64,000 nt of DNA from positions 2,126 to 66,125 of the forward strand of contig NW_012236516.1 in the NCBI RefSeq assembly GCF_000787575.1, written 5' to 3'. Each line of letters starts with the position of its first letter. The stretch's first letter is position 1. Positions 53,902 through 64,000 of this stretch are shown here, piece after piece. The DNA is from Acytostelium subglobosum LB1. Lineage: Eukaryota > Evosea > Eumycetozoa > Acytosteliales > Acytosteliaceae. Both the position numbers and the translations under genes were made by a program. Under the pieces are notes generated by a model, which ran no database searches, was not told where the DNA came from, and saw nothing but the letters and a program-made list of their open reading frames with translations.

Positions 53902-55645
53902 TTAACATAGATAACCTTTGGTCTTCGATCGATATGACTTTATCATTGATAGGATGGTATCAATGTTGATGAATCCATGGTTATGGACATAATTGAGTAT
54001 GTGAGTGCCAGTGTGAGCGATGAAGAGCTTGTCGGTGATTCGGTATAGGTGGCGGTGGAATAGGATTCTTCCATCTGTTCCTATAGACGAATATCTTTTA
54101 AACTTGAACTCCATTTGATTCAATGATGTTATCGATAGTATCGATTCCATTCGTTCAACAAAGTTGTTAATGTCGCTGAACAAATCGATGAACACATTGA
54201 TACTCAATGAATGGAGTGATGTTGGAAGATTGATTGGTAGTAACTGTTTGGCAAAGTTTTGCATGCTGATTGAGAGTGATGTCAATGTTGATGGTAGGTA
54301 TTGGCCATCCAACTCGTATTGATAGTTGGTCAATTTAAGTGATTGAAGTGATTGAGGCAATAGCCGGATGTTATTGCTTCGGAACTTTATGGTGCAGTTC
54401 ACCTCTAGAGTCTCGAGGCCTTGCGGGAATGATCTGATTTGTTCTTTGGCATAGATTACCATGTGTTTCAATGATGATGACATTGGTGAGAGGTCAAGGG
54501 GCGGGCCAAGCTTGACCCGCACAGACCCATGTCCACCAGGATTGATCGTTCTGAGGTTGGGGAAGTTGGACGATGTGAACTTATCTGTCGATAGCTTATT
54601 GGAGTTTGATCTTATACTTGTAAGTGAGGGGAAGACCATTTCACGTTTGAATGATAAGTGTCCTGAGTAATGTAGATCAACAACATGTTCGTTGTCCATG
54701 AAATATTCCTTATTTTGTCCAAGATGTAGCTTGGTGACACTTGCTGGTAAGATAGAGAGGGGATGACTAAAGTATGGACCAATATTAAGACACTCCAATT
54801 TTGAAGGGAATGAGCCATCGTAAGAGAATGGATACTCTGAACATTTAGAAACGTCAAGGATCTTCAGACGTGGTGGCAGAGTCCCAGGATCAATCGGTTT
54901 GATCTGTCTTGTCAATAATAGGCTGAGAGATGTCAAGCTGTCTGGCAGACCAACGAGTGATGTATTGACATCTTGTCCTAACATTGACAATATTGTAAGT
55001 GTCCTTGGAAGGAGATTAAAGTCCTTGTAGTTGCCAAAGTTAACGCCATCCATTCTTGTCAGTCGGATATCGTGCATTGAGTACCAAAGTATATCCGAAC
55101 TATTCAAGCTTAGATTGTTCTGAACTGATCGATCAGACATCTCATTGATGAATTCTTTGTTCTTTTCCCAGAATGATGCATCAAACCTATGATCACCTTC
55201 AACGAATGATATCTCCTTTGTATTGTTGTTGACTTTGATCAGTCTCTTCAACTCTATCCATTTGTCCGAGGTTATGTCTTTAGAGGTGAGTGAATGTGTG
55301 ATTGATTGATTGATTGATTAAGTTAGCTACATATGTTGTGTGACATGCATATAATATACTTCACATACCGATGTCACCTTGATCACTATCTTTTGATTCT
55401 AGACTGATAGTATATGTCTTGTTGTCGTTGTAATGATTGATGATTAGGTCGTTGTATGATCGCATGTTGATGCGTGTAAGTGTCTTCCTCCATAATGTGC
55501 CCAGAGGTTGGTAATGGAAGCGTAGATACCTATGTCTATTCTCAAACAGACGTTTACACAACAATGTAACAATCAATCTATCAACATCACGTGGCAAGTA
55601 CGACACTATATGTTGTAACAATGTGTATTGAAGTCTATCAAACAT
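53902..55645 (-). CDS. F-box-like/FNIP-repeat protein (member E)
   Basis: Exons 55369-55645 and 53902-55277 give 550 residues, nearly the longest in the array. Starts MFDRLQYTLLQHIVSYLPRD; the exon junction adds DITSDKWIELKRLIK. Repeat cores have drifted furthest from FNQP, for example YFSHPLSILPASVTKLHLG, while the LPRTLTILSMLG and LPDSLTSLSL strands are kept. The cap reads LYRITDKLFIAHTG. The spacer to member D (132 bp) holds TACCCTCGCA motifs. Confidence 0.92.
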
Positions 55646-55678
55646 CTCTATCTCTATCTCTATCTTTATCTCTATCTG
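55646..55678 (-). promoter_or_regulatory. GATAGA-repeat leader before FNIP member E
   Basis: Five near-perfect GATAGA/GATAAA hexamers (CTATCT on the plus strand) end at the start codon. Confidence 0.6.
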
Positions 55679-55731
55679 TTTATATTTATTTGTTTGAATA
55701 AATGAATGAATGAATGAATGAATGAGTGCGC

Positions 55732-57367
55732 TCATTTGGTCAAAAAGTGCATGATGGTATTACTGTTGATGAATCCAAATTCATTGATCTCAAAGAGTAT
55801 GGAGCTACCTGAATGCTTGAGGAAGATGTTGTCTGTGATTCGATATAGATGAAGGTTGAATCTCGTGGAGGCCACTAGCTCGATGCTCTCCAAAGATGTT
55901 GTCGCCAATATCGATTCAAAACGGCCAATGGTAATAATGTCATACTCTTTACCGAGTCCGATGGATAATGATTTGAGTGAGAGTAGTGGTAGTTGGTCCT
56001 TGAGTGGCAGCTGTTGATGCTCGAACATTGAAAGCGATGTTAATGTTGGTGGGAAGTGACCGGCTTCCAACTCGTATTGGTATTCCAAGATTGTTAGTGA
56101 TAGAAGGGATCGAGGCAACTGGTTGTTGTTATGGTTGGTCAATCTGAACAATGAGCTGCTAAAGACCTGTAGTCTCTCAAGACCCTGAGGGAAGGATGAT
56201 ATTGGTCCCTTGGCAGAAATGAACATGATTCTCAATGATGATGCCATTGTTGAGAGGTCCAAGGGCTCACTCCATTCCGACTTTGTGTAAACATAGATTG
56301 TTGAGAGATTGGGGAATGTTGACGACGTGATCAGTGGCCACTGATCATGTTTGGAATGTGTATTAAGGTATGTAAGTGCGGGGAAGATCACTCCAGGGGT
56401 GAACGATGCCGGTCCCATGTGATCTAGGTACTCCAAATGATTGTTGCCGATCGGATGTTTATACTTTGCACATAGATGCAGTTTGGTAACACTCCTTGGT
56501 AGGTTGGTGAGTGGCTGATTGAATGATCCACCAAAGTTGACAATCTCCAGGGTTGCAGGCAATGAACCGACTTCGATCGGATAGTTGTAAGTACTTCCGA
56601 GATCAAGAGTCTTGAGTCGTGATGGCAATGACCCGGGTGCAATCGGGTGACTCCATCCAGCAAACAAGAATTTGAGAGATGTCAGACCGTCGGGCAATCC
56701 AACCAGTGATGTCACAAGGTTTCTATGTCTTATGGCAATGGATAAGTTGTTTAGACTTTTTGGAAGGTAGTCGAATTGGATGACAGCCCTGTCTATTAAC
56801 AAGGTCATACTGGTCAGAGGCACATTGCGTATCGGTATAGTAATGCTATGAGAGACTGTGTACTTCATTTCAACTGATCGTGCAGACATCTCATCAAAGA
56901 AGTCCTTGTTCTTGATCCAGAATGCTTCATCGAATCCTCTATTATCTTGCTCGATGAATGATATCTCTTTGACGTTGTTGTTGTTTAAAATGTCCTGCAT
57001 CCACTTGTCATTGGCTACGTCTTGTCGTAATAATTCAATCAATCAATCAATGATAGGATATTAGTCCTTGTCAATCATCCATGTACTGACCATTCATACC
57101 TGATCCAATTAGTTGTGTTACACGGTTCGTCGTCACACGTTGATGATGTTCGTTTATGATATTTCTGTATGAATGAATATTGATTAAAGATTCATTGTAA
57201 CTCCACTTGTTGTTGTTGTTGGGTGGAGGTATGTCGATAAAGTGTAGATACAGATGTCTATATTCAAATAGACGTCTACACAATAATGTAACAATAAGTC
57301 GATCAACATCACGAGGTAAGTACGACACAATATGTTGCAACAATCTAAACTGAAGTGTTCCCAACAT
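55732..57367 (-). CDS. F-box-like/FNIP-repeat protein (member F)
   Basis: Exons 57100-57367 and 55732-57020 give 518 residues. It starts MLGTLQFRLLQHIVSYLPRD; a Pro/Asn insert IPPPNNNNKWSY follows the F-box-like region. Repeats are close to consensus: GGSFNQPLTNLPRSVTKLHL, followed by the KYKHPIGNNHLEYLDH link to the second repeat block. The cap is LYRITDNIFLKHSG, and the last residues are IMHFLTK. The intergenic distance to member E is only 86 bp, so promoter and 3' end are packed together. Confidence 0.92.
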
Positions 57368-57482
57368 TGACTTTATCTCTATCTCTATCTGCGTTTATGT
57401 ATATGTAGGATAACATGAATGAATAGGTGAATGAAATAAAGATGAAGAGGCACATGACTCCTCCCACACGCGACCAAGCACA

Positions 57483-59250
57483 TCACCTTTTGGTCTTTGA
57501 TTTGTGGGCCAACACAAGTTGAGCCACATGTCGCTTGAACATGGTGATGATGGTGTCAATCTCAATGAGTCCAAAGGAATTGACATGACTGAGTATCGGA
57601 CCATTTAAATTCTTGAGGAATAGTGTGTCAGTGATTCGCCTGAGCTGATGGAAGAGCATAATTGAGACCAACGATGTCTTTTCCAATATCTTCTCAAATC
57701 GATCAACTGAGGTACTGGTGCTGGCGACACTGTGCTCAAGATCTCTATTCATTTGGATACTCAACGTTCTGAGTAACGGTGGAAGTTGGCTTATGAGTGG
57801 TAGTTGTTTGACCCCTGTCACAGAGAGCGATGTCAGTGTTGATGGGAATTGTTGTAAGTCCCACTCGAACGGGTAATCAATCAATGAAAGTGATTGGAGT
57901 GATTGAGGCCACATTGTGTTGTTGTTGATTCGGAATTTTGGACAGGAGCCGTCCACAACCAGACTCTCCAGTCCTTGAGGAAATGATGATATTGGTCCAA
58001 TCGGTTCTATTATCATCGTTCTCAATGATAATGCCATTGTCGAGAGGTCCACAGGCTCATGCCAACTGGTTGACATTGATTTGAGATTGATTGTTCTGAG
58101 GCTTGGGAATGTAGATGCAGTGATCTCTGACCAATCATCGTGGAAAATGTCAAGGTTCGTGAGCGAGTGGAAGACAACACCAGGTGTGAATGATGTGTCT
58201 CCTATATTCTGTAAAGACACCAACTGTTTGTTACCAATAGGATAACAATCATCCCTTGTAAACATCCCTATCTTGGTTACACTGGCCGGGAGGTTGATGA
58301 GTGACTGATCAAATTCCGAACTAAAGCTAACACTCACCAAGGTCGATGGGAATGTGTTGACTTGGATGGGTTGTTCATAATCGAATGCCCCGCCCAAGTG
58401 TATCTTCCGCAGTCGAGGAGGGAGTGTCCCAGGTGCAATCACTTTTGCCGGACGAGACCTAGATCCCATATATAGCTCTGTCAGACTGTCGGGCAGATCA
58501 GCAAACGATCCATTGAGGTCGCCAATCATACATAGTCTGGTGACTGTCCTTGGGATGTGGCTGAAGTCTATTCTGTCGATGACCCAGGCCATGTTTGTAT
58601 CTTTCTTCATTTCAATATCTATATTCATGCTGGTCAGAGGCACATTGCGCATTGCCAATGTACAGTTGTACTTTGTGATTAGATGCATTTGGACTGATCG
58701 ATCATACATCTCGTTCAAGAAGTCTTTGTTCGTGACCCTGAATGATTCATCATAACGTCGATCAATCTCGACGAATGTTATCTCCTTGATGTTGATCGTC
58801 ACACTAAATATCTCCTCTGTCCATCTGTATGATGTGATGTCTTTGTCATTCATTCATTCAATCATTCAATCATTAGTAATAGAGTGAGTGAATGTATGTT
58901 AGTTTACACGATAAGTGTACCTGTGAACATGAGTCATAATACATACCGACTTCACTCCTATTAAGATTCGGTGAGATACAAACTGATGACTTTTGAATGC
59001 TATCATATTGTTGATGTATTATATCATAGTATGATCGCAAACTGATGTCTGTCCCGTTGTTATACTTCCACCTCCCCAATGTAATCTTATGGAACTTGTT
59101 GATTTGAAGAGGTATGTTATTGAATCGTAGATATTGATGTCTACACTCAAACAATCGTCTACACACCAACGTCACAATCAAACGATCAACATCAAATGGC
59201 AAGTAATAAACTATATGTCGTAACAATGTTAAATGAATAGTATCCAACAT
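57483..59250 (-). CDS. F-box-like/FNIP-repeat protein (member G)
   Basis: Exons 58947-59250 and 57483-58840 give 553 residues. It starts MLDTIHLTLLRHIVYYLPFD, slightly diverged from its neighbours. Exon 2 begins DITSYRWTEEIFSV and includes a longer Lys/Asp stretch (NIDIEMKKDTNMAWVIDRID) before LPRTVTRLCM-type strands. The cap (LRRITDTLFLKNLN) ends with HKSKTKR. A matching 3' end copy survives as a scar at about 61100-61180. An upstream in-frame GTG exists but the ATG at 59250 matches the family. Confidence 0.92.
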
Positions 59251-59284
59251 CACCTATCTCTATCTCTATCTCTATCTCTATCTG
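59251..59284 (-). promoter_or_regulatory. GATAGA-repeat leader before FNIP member G
   Basis: Five GATAGA hexamers in a row (plus strand CTATCTCTATCT...) adjoin the start codon. This is the longest copy of the leader motif in the array. Confidence 0.6.
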
Positions 59285-59371
59285 TATGTATTGTTTGAAT
59301 GAATAACATGAAGTCAAAGGAGGAATGAAGAAAATATGAGTTTGACACTCACGATGAATGTTCATTTTAAT

Positions 59372-61037
59372 TTATGGGTTGGCGATTAGATGAACCTTGA
59401 TCATGGACATGATTGTGTCAGCGGAGATGAATCCATAGTCATTGGGAGCCTCGAGTATGGTATTGCCAGGTTGAGTGATGAAGAGTGTATGGGTGATTCG
59501 GTGCAGATGATGATTGAATGCGCCTCTGGGGTGTTCAAAGAACAGACTGATCTCAACCAATGATGTTGCCGCCAGTATCTCCTCTAAACGATCAATGGTA
59601 CTGTTGTCAAGTGTGTCCATTTCCATTTGGAGACACAACGATCTGAGCGAAGGAGGCAGTTGGTAAAGGTGTGGCACTTGCATAACCATTGTGATTGTGA
59701 GTGATGTCAATGTTGAAGGGAAGCGTCCAGCATCCATCAAATCAGTTTGACAGTCTCGCATTGCGAGTGAATGAAGTGATGGCGGCAACTGGATGCTGTT
59801 GGTGATTGGGAACATTGAGCCAACGACATATAGCTTCTTGAGGCCTTGCGGAATGGCAGAGACTGGGCCATTTGGATCAATGGTCAGAGCTTCCAATGAG
59901 GCCGGCAATGATGAGAAGTCAATTGGATCAGTCCATTGTTCAGGCACGGAAAGATTGAGTTTGATGAGGCTTGGGAATGCAGAGGACGTGATCGTATCCC
60001 AATAACAACGACTATTTTGAACTTTTAGATGTGTGAGGGCATTGAAGATCACTCCAGATGTGAACTTGGCATTTCCTTTGTGATGGAATGATACCAAGTG
60101 TTTGTTTCCGATTGGATACCTATACCGATCACCAAGACTTAACTTGGTGACACTGGTTGGAAGGTTGTCGAGAGGCTGATTAAAGTATTTACCAAACTGT
60201 ACACATTCGAGTGTTGGTGGAAATGTGTTTGCGGCGATCGGTTGATCGAATGCATTGCTAACGACCAGCTTCTTCAATCGAGGTGGCAGGGTCCCAGGCT
60301 TGATCATCATATTCCATCCAGCACAGCCTATGACCAGACATGTCAGACTGTCCGGAAGCCCATTGAGCGATTCGTAAATGCCTCGTCTTAGGACCAATTT
60401 GGTCAGTGTCCTTGGAAGTATGCTAAACTCTGATAAGCCTGAACCAATCTCCATCTTGGTCAATGGAACATTATACATTGAGTATGAAACAAACTTTGAA
60501 GCGGAGAAGTACATTGACACTGAACGAGCATACATCTCATTCATAAAGTCCTTGATATTCTCCCAGAACACTGCATCATCAAACAAATGTTCATAAGCCT
60601 CTATGATCGATATCTTCTTGAGGTTGTTGTACTCATTGTTCATCATCATGATTGATATTAGATTATCTGCCCATCTATCTTTTGTCAAGTCTATGTGTGC
60701 ATGGCATGGCAATTTAGTGTCTGATTGATATTGATAGGCAACATGACATGTACTTACCGACATCACTAAGAGGATGATTAGGTGTTATCAACATTGTCTG
60801 TTTCTTAATATAATTATATTGTTTATATAATATATTATAATATGATAGCATGTTGATGTTGGTTTCATTGTACTTCCACTTTGTGTATCTTGATATACTA
60901 TCATCATTGAATAATAGATATAGATGTCTATATTCAAACAGACGTTTACATAACAATGTAACAATCAATCGATCAACATCACGTGGTAAGTACTTAACTA
61001 CATGTTGTAACAATGTGAATTGAAGCGTATCCAACAT
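59372..61037 (-). CDS. F-box-like/FNIP-repeat protein (member H, last array gene)
   Basis: Exons 60758-61037 and 59372-60690 give 532 residues. Starts MLDTLQFTLLQHVVKYLPRD; the donor is GTAAGTA where most members have GTATGT. Exon 2 adds DLTKDRWADNLISIMMMNNEY, the longest form of this link. Repeats: KYFNQPLDNLPTSVTKLSLG. The cap is LHRITHTLFITQPG...YGFISADTIMSMIK. It is the 5'-most gene of the head-to-tail array; a family 3'-end scar lies upstream of it. Confidence 0.92.
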
Positions 61038-61482
61038 CTCATCATCTATCTGTTTATGTATGTATATGTATATGTATGTTCATTTTGAATGAATGGTCAA
61101 GAGGCACATGACTTCGCTTCCCCAACCCATTCGCATCCAGACCACGCCATCTTTTGATCTTTGATTTATGGGACAAGTTCCAATGTCCATCATGGACATG
61201 AGATATTAGCCCCGTTTGGAACTAACAAGGTAGCAAATACCCAAGCAAGCCTTGCCATCATTATTTATATGTTATATTACAGCTTTGTCGAACGAAAAGT
61301 AGACCCGATCAATGCCAATTTATAAATTTGATGGGACCAGATATTTATTTTGGCCCTCGGTCGCCTCTACACCCATCAAACATGATGTAGTGTGATGATC
61401 ATCAGTGTCAATCATTCATACATACAATTATACAATCATACAATCATACATACATACATATATTTAAATTACAAATACAACA
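61038..61482. other. Divergent spacer (FNIP H / DsrE-like gene)
   Basis: Contains the FNIP 3'-end scar (61100-61180), then AT-rich sequence with ATACATACAATTATACAATCATACAATCATACATAC (about 61420-61460) just ahead of the DsrE-like start. No other gene was seen. Confidence 0.4.
61100..61180 (-). pseudogene. Scar of an FNIP gene 3' end
   Basis: GAGGCACATGAC (61101-61112) and CTTTTGATCTTTGATTTATGG (about 61151-61171) match the order and wording of the downstream region and last codons of member G (57449-57510: GAGGCACATGAC, then CTTTTGGTCTTTGATTTGTGG). Nothing else of the gene remains, so another array copy was probably lost here by deletion. Confidence 0.6.
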
Positions 61483-61878
61483 ATGAGAAGTTTATCCGTA
61501 CTATTCTGCTTGGTTCTGCTGATCGGATCTGTGATGTCACAGGATCTGTTGGTCCACGTCGATGACCCAACTGAAGCCGACGAGGCAGCAGCCAACATCA
61601 TCAACTATTTCATCCAAGCACCAAATGCTAATGTAGCTGCCGTCTTTAATGGCGTCGGTCCAATCATCTTCTCCACACCAGGCAACTCTTTGCTCAAGGA
61701 GTACGAGGAGATCTACCGTCAGTACCCCAACCAATTCCAGGTGCTTCTTTGCAACAACTCGATCCACGGCCTCAACATCCCCGCCTCAGCCTTCCCATCC
61801 TTCACCACCATTGTTCCAGCTGCCGTCGCATCGATTGCTGAGCTCCAACAGAAGGGATACGGCTACATCAAGCCATAA
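61483..61878 (+). CDS. Secreted DsrE/F-like protein
   Basis: An intronless frame of 131 residues with a signal peptide (MRSLSVLFCLVLLIGSVMS, cleavage near residue 19-20). The mature part follows the bacterial DsrE-fold pattern: VHVDDPTEADEAAANIINYF, NVAAVFNGVGPIIF, a helix, VLLCNNSIHG with one Cys (90), and a C-terminal VPAAVASIAELQQKGYGYIKP. DsrE-like proteins carry sulfur on a conserved Cys in sulfur relay systems, but many members have no known role, and a secreted form suggests something else. The family is mostly bacterial, so an old transfer is possible. Confidence 0.78.
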   Translation: MRSLSVLFCLVLLIGSVMSQDLLVHVDDPTEADEAAANIINYFIQAPNANVAAVFNGVGPIIFSTPGNSLLKEYEEIYRQYPNQFQVLLCNNSIHGLNIPASAFPSFTTIVPAAVASIAELQQKGYGYIKP

Positions 61879-62433
61879 GCTCGCTCTCTCTCTACACCAG
61901 GGCCTAGCACCTATTCATCAAACAGGTATATGGACCCGATTGTTGGCACCAAACAACTTTGGTGTTTATAATAAATGTCACTCACTATTCCTGTGAATCT
62001 GGAATCAGACCTTGGTACTGTGTCCTGGAATGGGTCCTTGTGATTGATTGATCACTTGGCCAACCTCCTCATTCTTCAATTCTGTATTCATCGCGGTGTA
62101 TCCTGCCGGTTCTCATTCATCCATATATATATACATAATAATAATACTTATTTGTATTACGTCGAAACTAAAGATTGATCAGTTATCTCAAAAGACAGAT
62201 GTCGACTTCACACTCACCCACCCAATGACATTGCTCAAATAAAGGATGGCCTGGAAGTTGGGTCATCACTCACATGATATTTTCAAAGAATGTGTGGGAT
62301 TTATGATCAACCAATCAATCAATCAAACAATCAAAGACTACATGATCATATAATAATAACTACCAACACAGCTCAACCAAATCATTACATTACAATAAAA
62401 TTATAACAACAACAACAGATAAACAGATAAAAA
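61879..62433. other. Spacer between DsrE-like and ADF-H genes
   Basis: Both neighbours read rightward, so it holds one 3' UTR and one promoter. Contains CTCTCTCTCT at about 61884, AATAAA at about 61969, TATATATATACATAATAATAATA (about 62125-62147) and a run of ATCA units at 62310-62330. No gene was seen. Confidence 0.4.
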
Positions 62434-62902
62434 ATGGCCTTGTACTTGATGACCACTGAAGCTACCAACGCTATCACTGCCTTGGATAAGAAGCAACTCA
62501 ACATGGTGATCATGTCTGTGAACGAGAAGAGCGCTGGAATTGAGTTGCTCAAGACAGAGAAGAAGGCATCACTTGATGAGCTGCTCGCCGAGCTGCCAGA
62601 GAACGAGTGCAGATTCATCATTTACAGCTGGGAGCACATGAGAAAGGATGTCAAGACCGTCAAGGACTTCTTCTTCAGATGGTATGTTGTCACTCACATG
62701 TTGCAACACTCTTTGGCCACAGACTAACTCGCCTTCCTCATCATGATTCAGGACTCCAAATGGAGCACCAGAGCAACAGAAGCTTAGATATAAGGAGGCC
62801 GAGAGCTCCCTGCAGTACAAGCTCAGCAGCAAGTTCAACCGTGTTGCCAGAAGCAAGGCTGACTTCTCCGACGAGGAGTTGAGAAAGATCGGTGCCTGGT
62901 AA
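62434..62902 (+). CDS. ADF-H domain protein (GMF/cofilin-related)
   Basis: Exons 62434-62681 and 62752-62902 give 132 residues, the size of a single ADF-homology domain. LPENECRFIIYSWEHMR matches the central strand of ADF/cofilin and GMF proteins (LPExxxRFxxY), then FFFRWTPNGAPEQQKLRYKE corresponds to the long actin- or Arp-binding helix region (SPxxxxPEQQ in GMF), and a C-terminal helix SKADFSDEELRKIGAW ends it. Features are shared between GMF (Arp2/3 debranching) and cofilin/coactosin (actin binding), so the exact group is unclear. It acts in the actin cytoskeleton, as does the formin at the left end. Confidence 0.75.
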
Positions 62903-63232
62903 TCTCTCTCTGTGGTGGTGGTATCAACTCTGTTGTGTGTCGGACGGATGGTGTTGTTGAGATTGGTCCAACAACAGTTGCCTGGCAATGACACTATCAT
63001 GGTGTTGAACGATACACAACATTATTTATTAATCATTCAATCAATAAATCAATACCAAAACTTGTAATCTTCGGTGGAGAGCGTCATTGATTGTCAATGT
63101 GGATGGATTGTTTGGCTATCCAGGGATAGCGTAGCATCGATGATCTTCATCCTCCACATGGCTGACAGTTGGACAGTTCGTGAGAACAAGTTATGAACAC
63201 GACCATGGCCATTCTAGCGATTAAGGGGATGA
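62903..63232. other. 3' spacer between convergent ADF-H and FNIP genes
   Basis: 330 bp between two stop codons with AT-rich 3' UTR sequence (ATTAATCATTCAATCAATAAATC, about 63030-63050). No other feature was seen. Confidence 0.45.
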
Positions 63233-64000
63233 TTATCCACTCAATGGTTTGGGATTCTTGATCAAAGACATTATTGAATGGATATCAATGAAGCCACATG
63301 ATGTATGTCGAGGATGTTGGTCGGTAACAAGGTTGAAGAAGAGATAGTCATTGATGCGACGGAATTGGTGTTTTTGAAAGTTCATCACTAAACCTAAATC
63401 AATCAATGATGTGCACGTTGACAGTACATTCATCATCCAATCATGATCAATGTCATTGTATCTCAAGTGATTGTAAAGACTTAGAGATCTGAGTGAGGCC
63501 ATTGGTAGCTGACCGAGTTGCTTTGGCCAATGTTCAAAATTTGTCATTGTTAGCGATGTGAGTGATGATGGGAACTGATCAGACTCGAATGTATGCTGAT
63601 AGTTTCTTATAGTGAGTGATACAAGTGCTGGTGGTAACTTGGTCCTATCCAAACTGAACGACGCACATGTATCGTTCAAACATAGAGTGTGAAGTGATTG
63701 AGGGAATTCTGAGATTGGTCCAACTGCATCCATCTCCAGGTCTCGCAGACTGGATGGGAGTGACGAGAGGTCCAATGCAGGACTGTTCCAGTCATCCGCG
63801 TCCCAAGCAGCTAGAACAAGTGATCTTAGATTGGGGAATGTGGATGTGATGGACCGCCACTTCCTGAATGTTGTACTTAGGCGTGTGAGTGCGTGGAACA
63901 CCAGTCCAGGAGTGAACGGTGATTGACTGTCATGCTTCAGACAAGTCCAATGTGCTGCGCCAACATTGTGTTTGTATCTCTCATTCATCACACCAACATT
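63233..64000 (-). CDS. FNIP-repeat protein, C-terminal part (member I, cut by window edge)
   Basis: The frame is open from the right edge to a stop at 63233, at least 250 codons. It contains the later FNIP strands (FTPGLVFHALTRLSTTF, SLPSSLRDLEMDAVGPISEFPQSL, FPSSLTSLTMTNFEHWP) and the family cap (FRRINDYLFFNL...GFIDIHSIMSLIK). The F-box-like exon and most repeats lie beyond 64000. It is in the same orientation as the array but separated from it by two plus-strand genes. Confidence 0.88.
   Translation of the reverse strand, partial: NVGVMNERYKHNVGAAHWTCLKHDSQSPFTPGLVFHALTRLSTTFRKWRSITSTFPNLRSLVLAAWDADDWNSPALDLSSLPSSLRDLEMDAVGPISEFPQSLHTLCLNDTCASFSLDRTKLPPALVSLTIRNYQHTFESDQFPSSLTSLTMTNFEHWPKQLGQLPMASLRSLSLYNHLRYNDIDHDWMMNVLSTCTSLIDLGLVMNFQKHQFRRINDYLFFNLVTDQHPRHTSCGFIDIHSIMSLIKNPKPLSG

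Overview
The window looks like nuclear DNA of a dictyostelid social amoeba. The evidence is a tandem family of FNIP-repeat proteins with an F-box-like first exon, long Gln/Asn/Ser/Thr low-complexity tracts inside conserved proteins, short AT-rich introns (about 50-150 bp, GTAAGT/GTATGT...AG) full of ATCA/TTGA tetranucleotide runs, and compact gene spacing. Coding DNA is rich in G+C at third positions, so this is probably not Dictyostelium discoideum itself but a less AT-rich lineage (Cavenderia, Heterostelium, Acytostelium, Tieghemostelium or similar). The species cannot be named from the sequence alone. Single N bases occur at 384, 21799 and 24807; the last one breaks the frame of a real gene.

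Left part (1-16.6 kb): the end of a Ty3/Gypsy-type retroelement fossil with its LTR, tRNA-Lys(CUU), a diaphanous-type formin, a convergent pair of glycoside hydrolases (secreted GH71 alpha-1,3-glucanase and GH5 cellulase-like), tRNA-Ala(AGC), a CDV3-like gene divergent from a WD40 gene, a very small two-exon CSN9-like gene, and a PRCC homologue.

Middle part (16.6-47.9 kb): a Pumilio protein carrying a CCCH finger; a 16-exon gene for a HELZ2-like protein (Unkempt-type CCCH fingers, RNase II/RNB region, UPF1-like helicase region) whose nuclease and helicase active-site motifs are mostly replaced; a PH-domain protein; the SDH assembly factor SDHAF4; an ankyrin-like family protein; a mitochondrially targeted MinD; a trypsin-fold protein lacking the catalytic Ser; Rab1; a GT49 (LARGE/B4GAT1-like) glycosyltransferase with a long TPSI/NPSI stalk; and CTR9 of the Paf1 complex.

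Right part (42.6-64 kb): nine FNIP-repeat genes or gene parts, all on the minus strand. Seven of them stand in a head-to-tail array (47.9-61.0 kb) with a scrambled relic and a 3'-end scar. Every complete member splits an F-box-like exon from the repeat exon with one phase-1 intron, and most carry a GATAGA-rich leader just before the start codon. A secreted DsrE-like protein and an ADF-H domain protein lie between the array and the FNIP gene cut by the right edge.

Most genes are unrelated housekeeping neighbours, not a pathway. The most unusual items are the pseudo-nuclease/pseudo-helicase HELZ2-like protein, the bacterial-type MinD in a mitochondrial setting, and the fast-evolving F-box/FNIP array. 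Exon boundaries were set by hand from frame, splice sites and family similarity.
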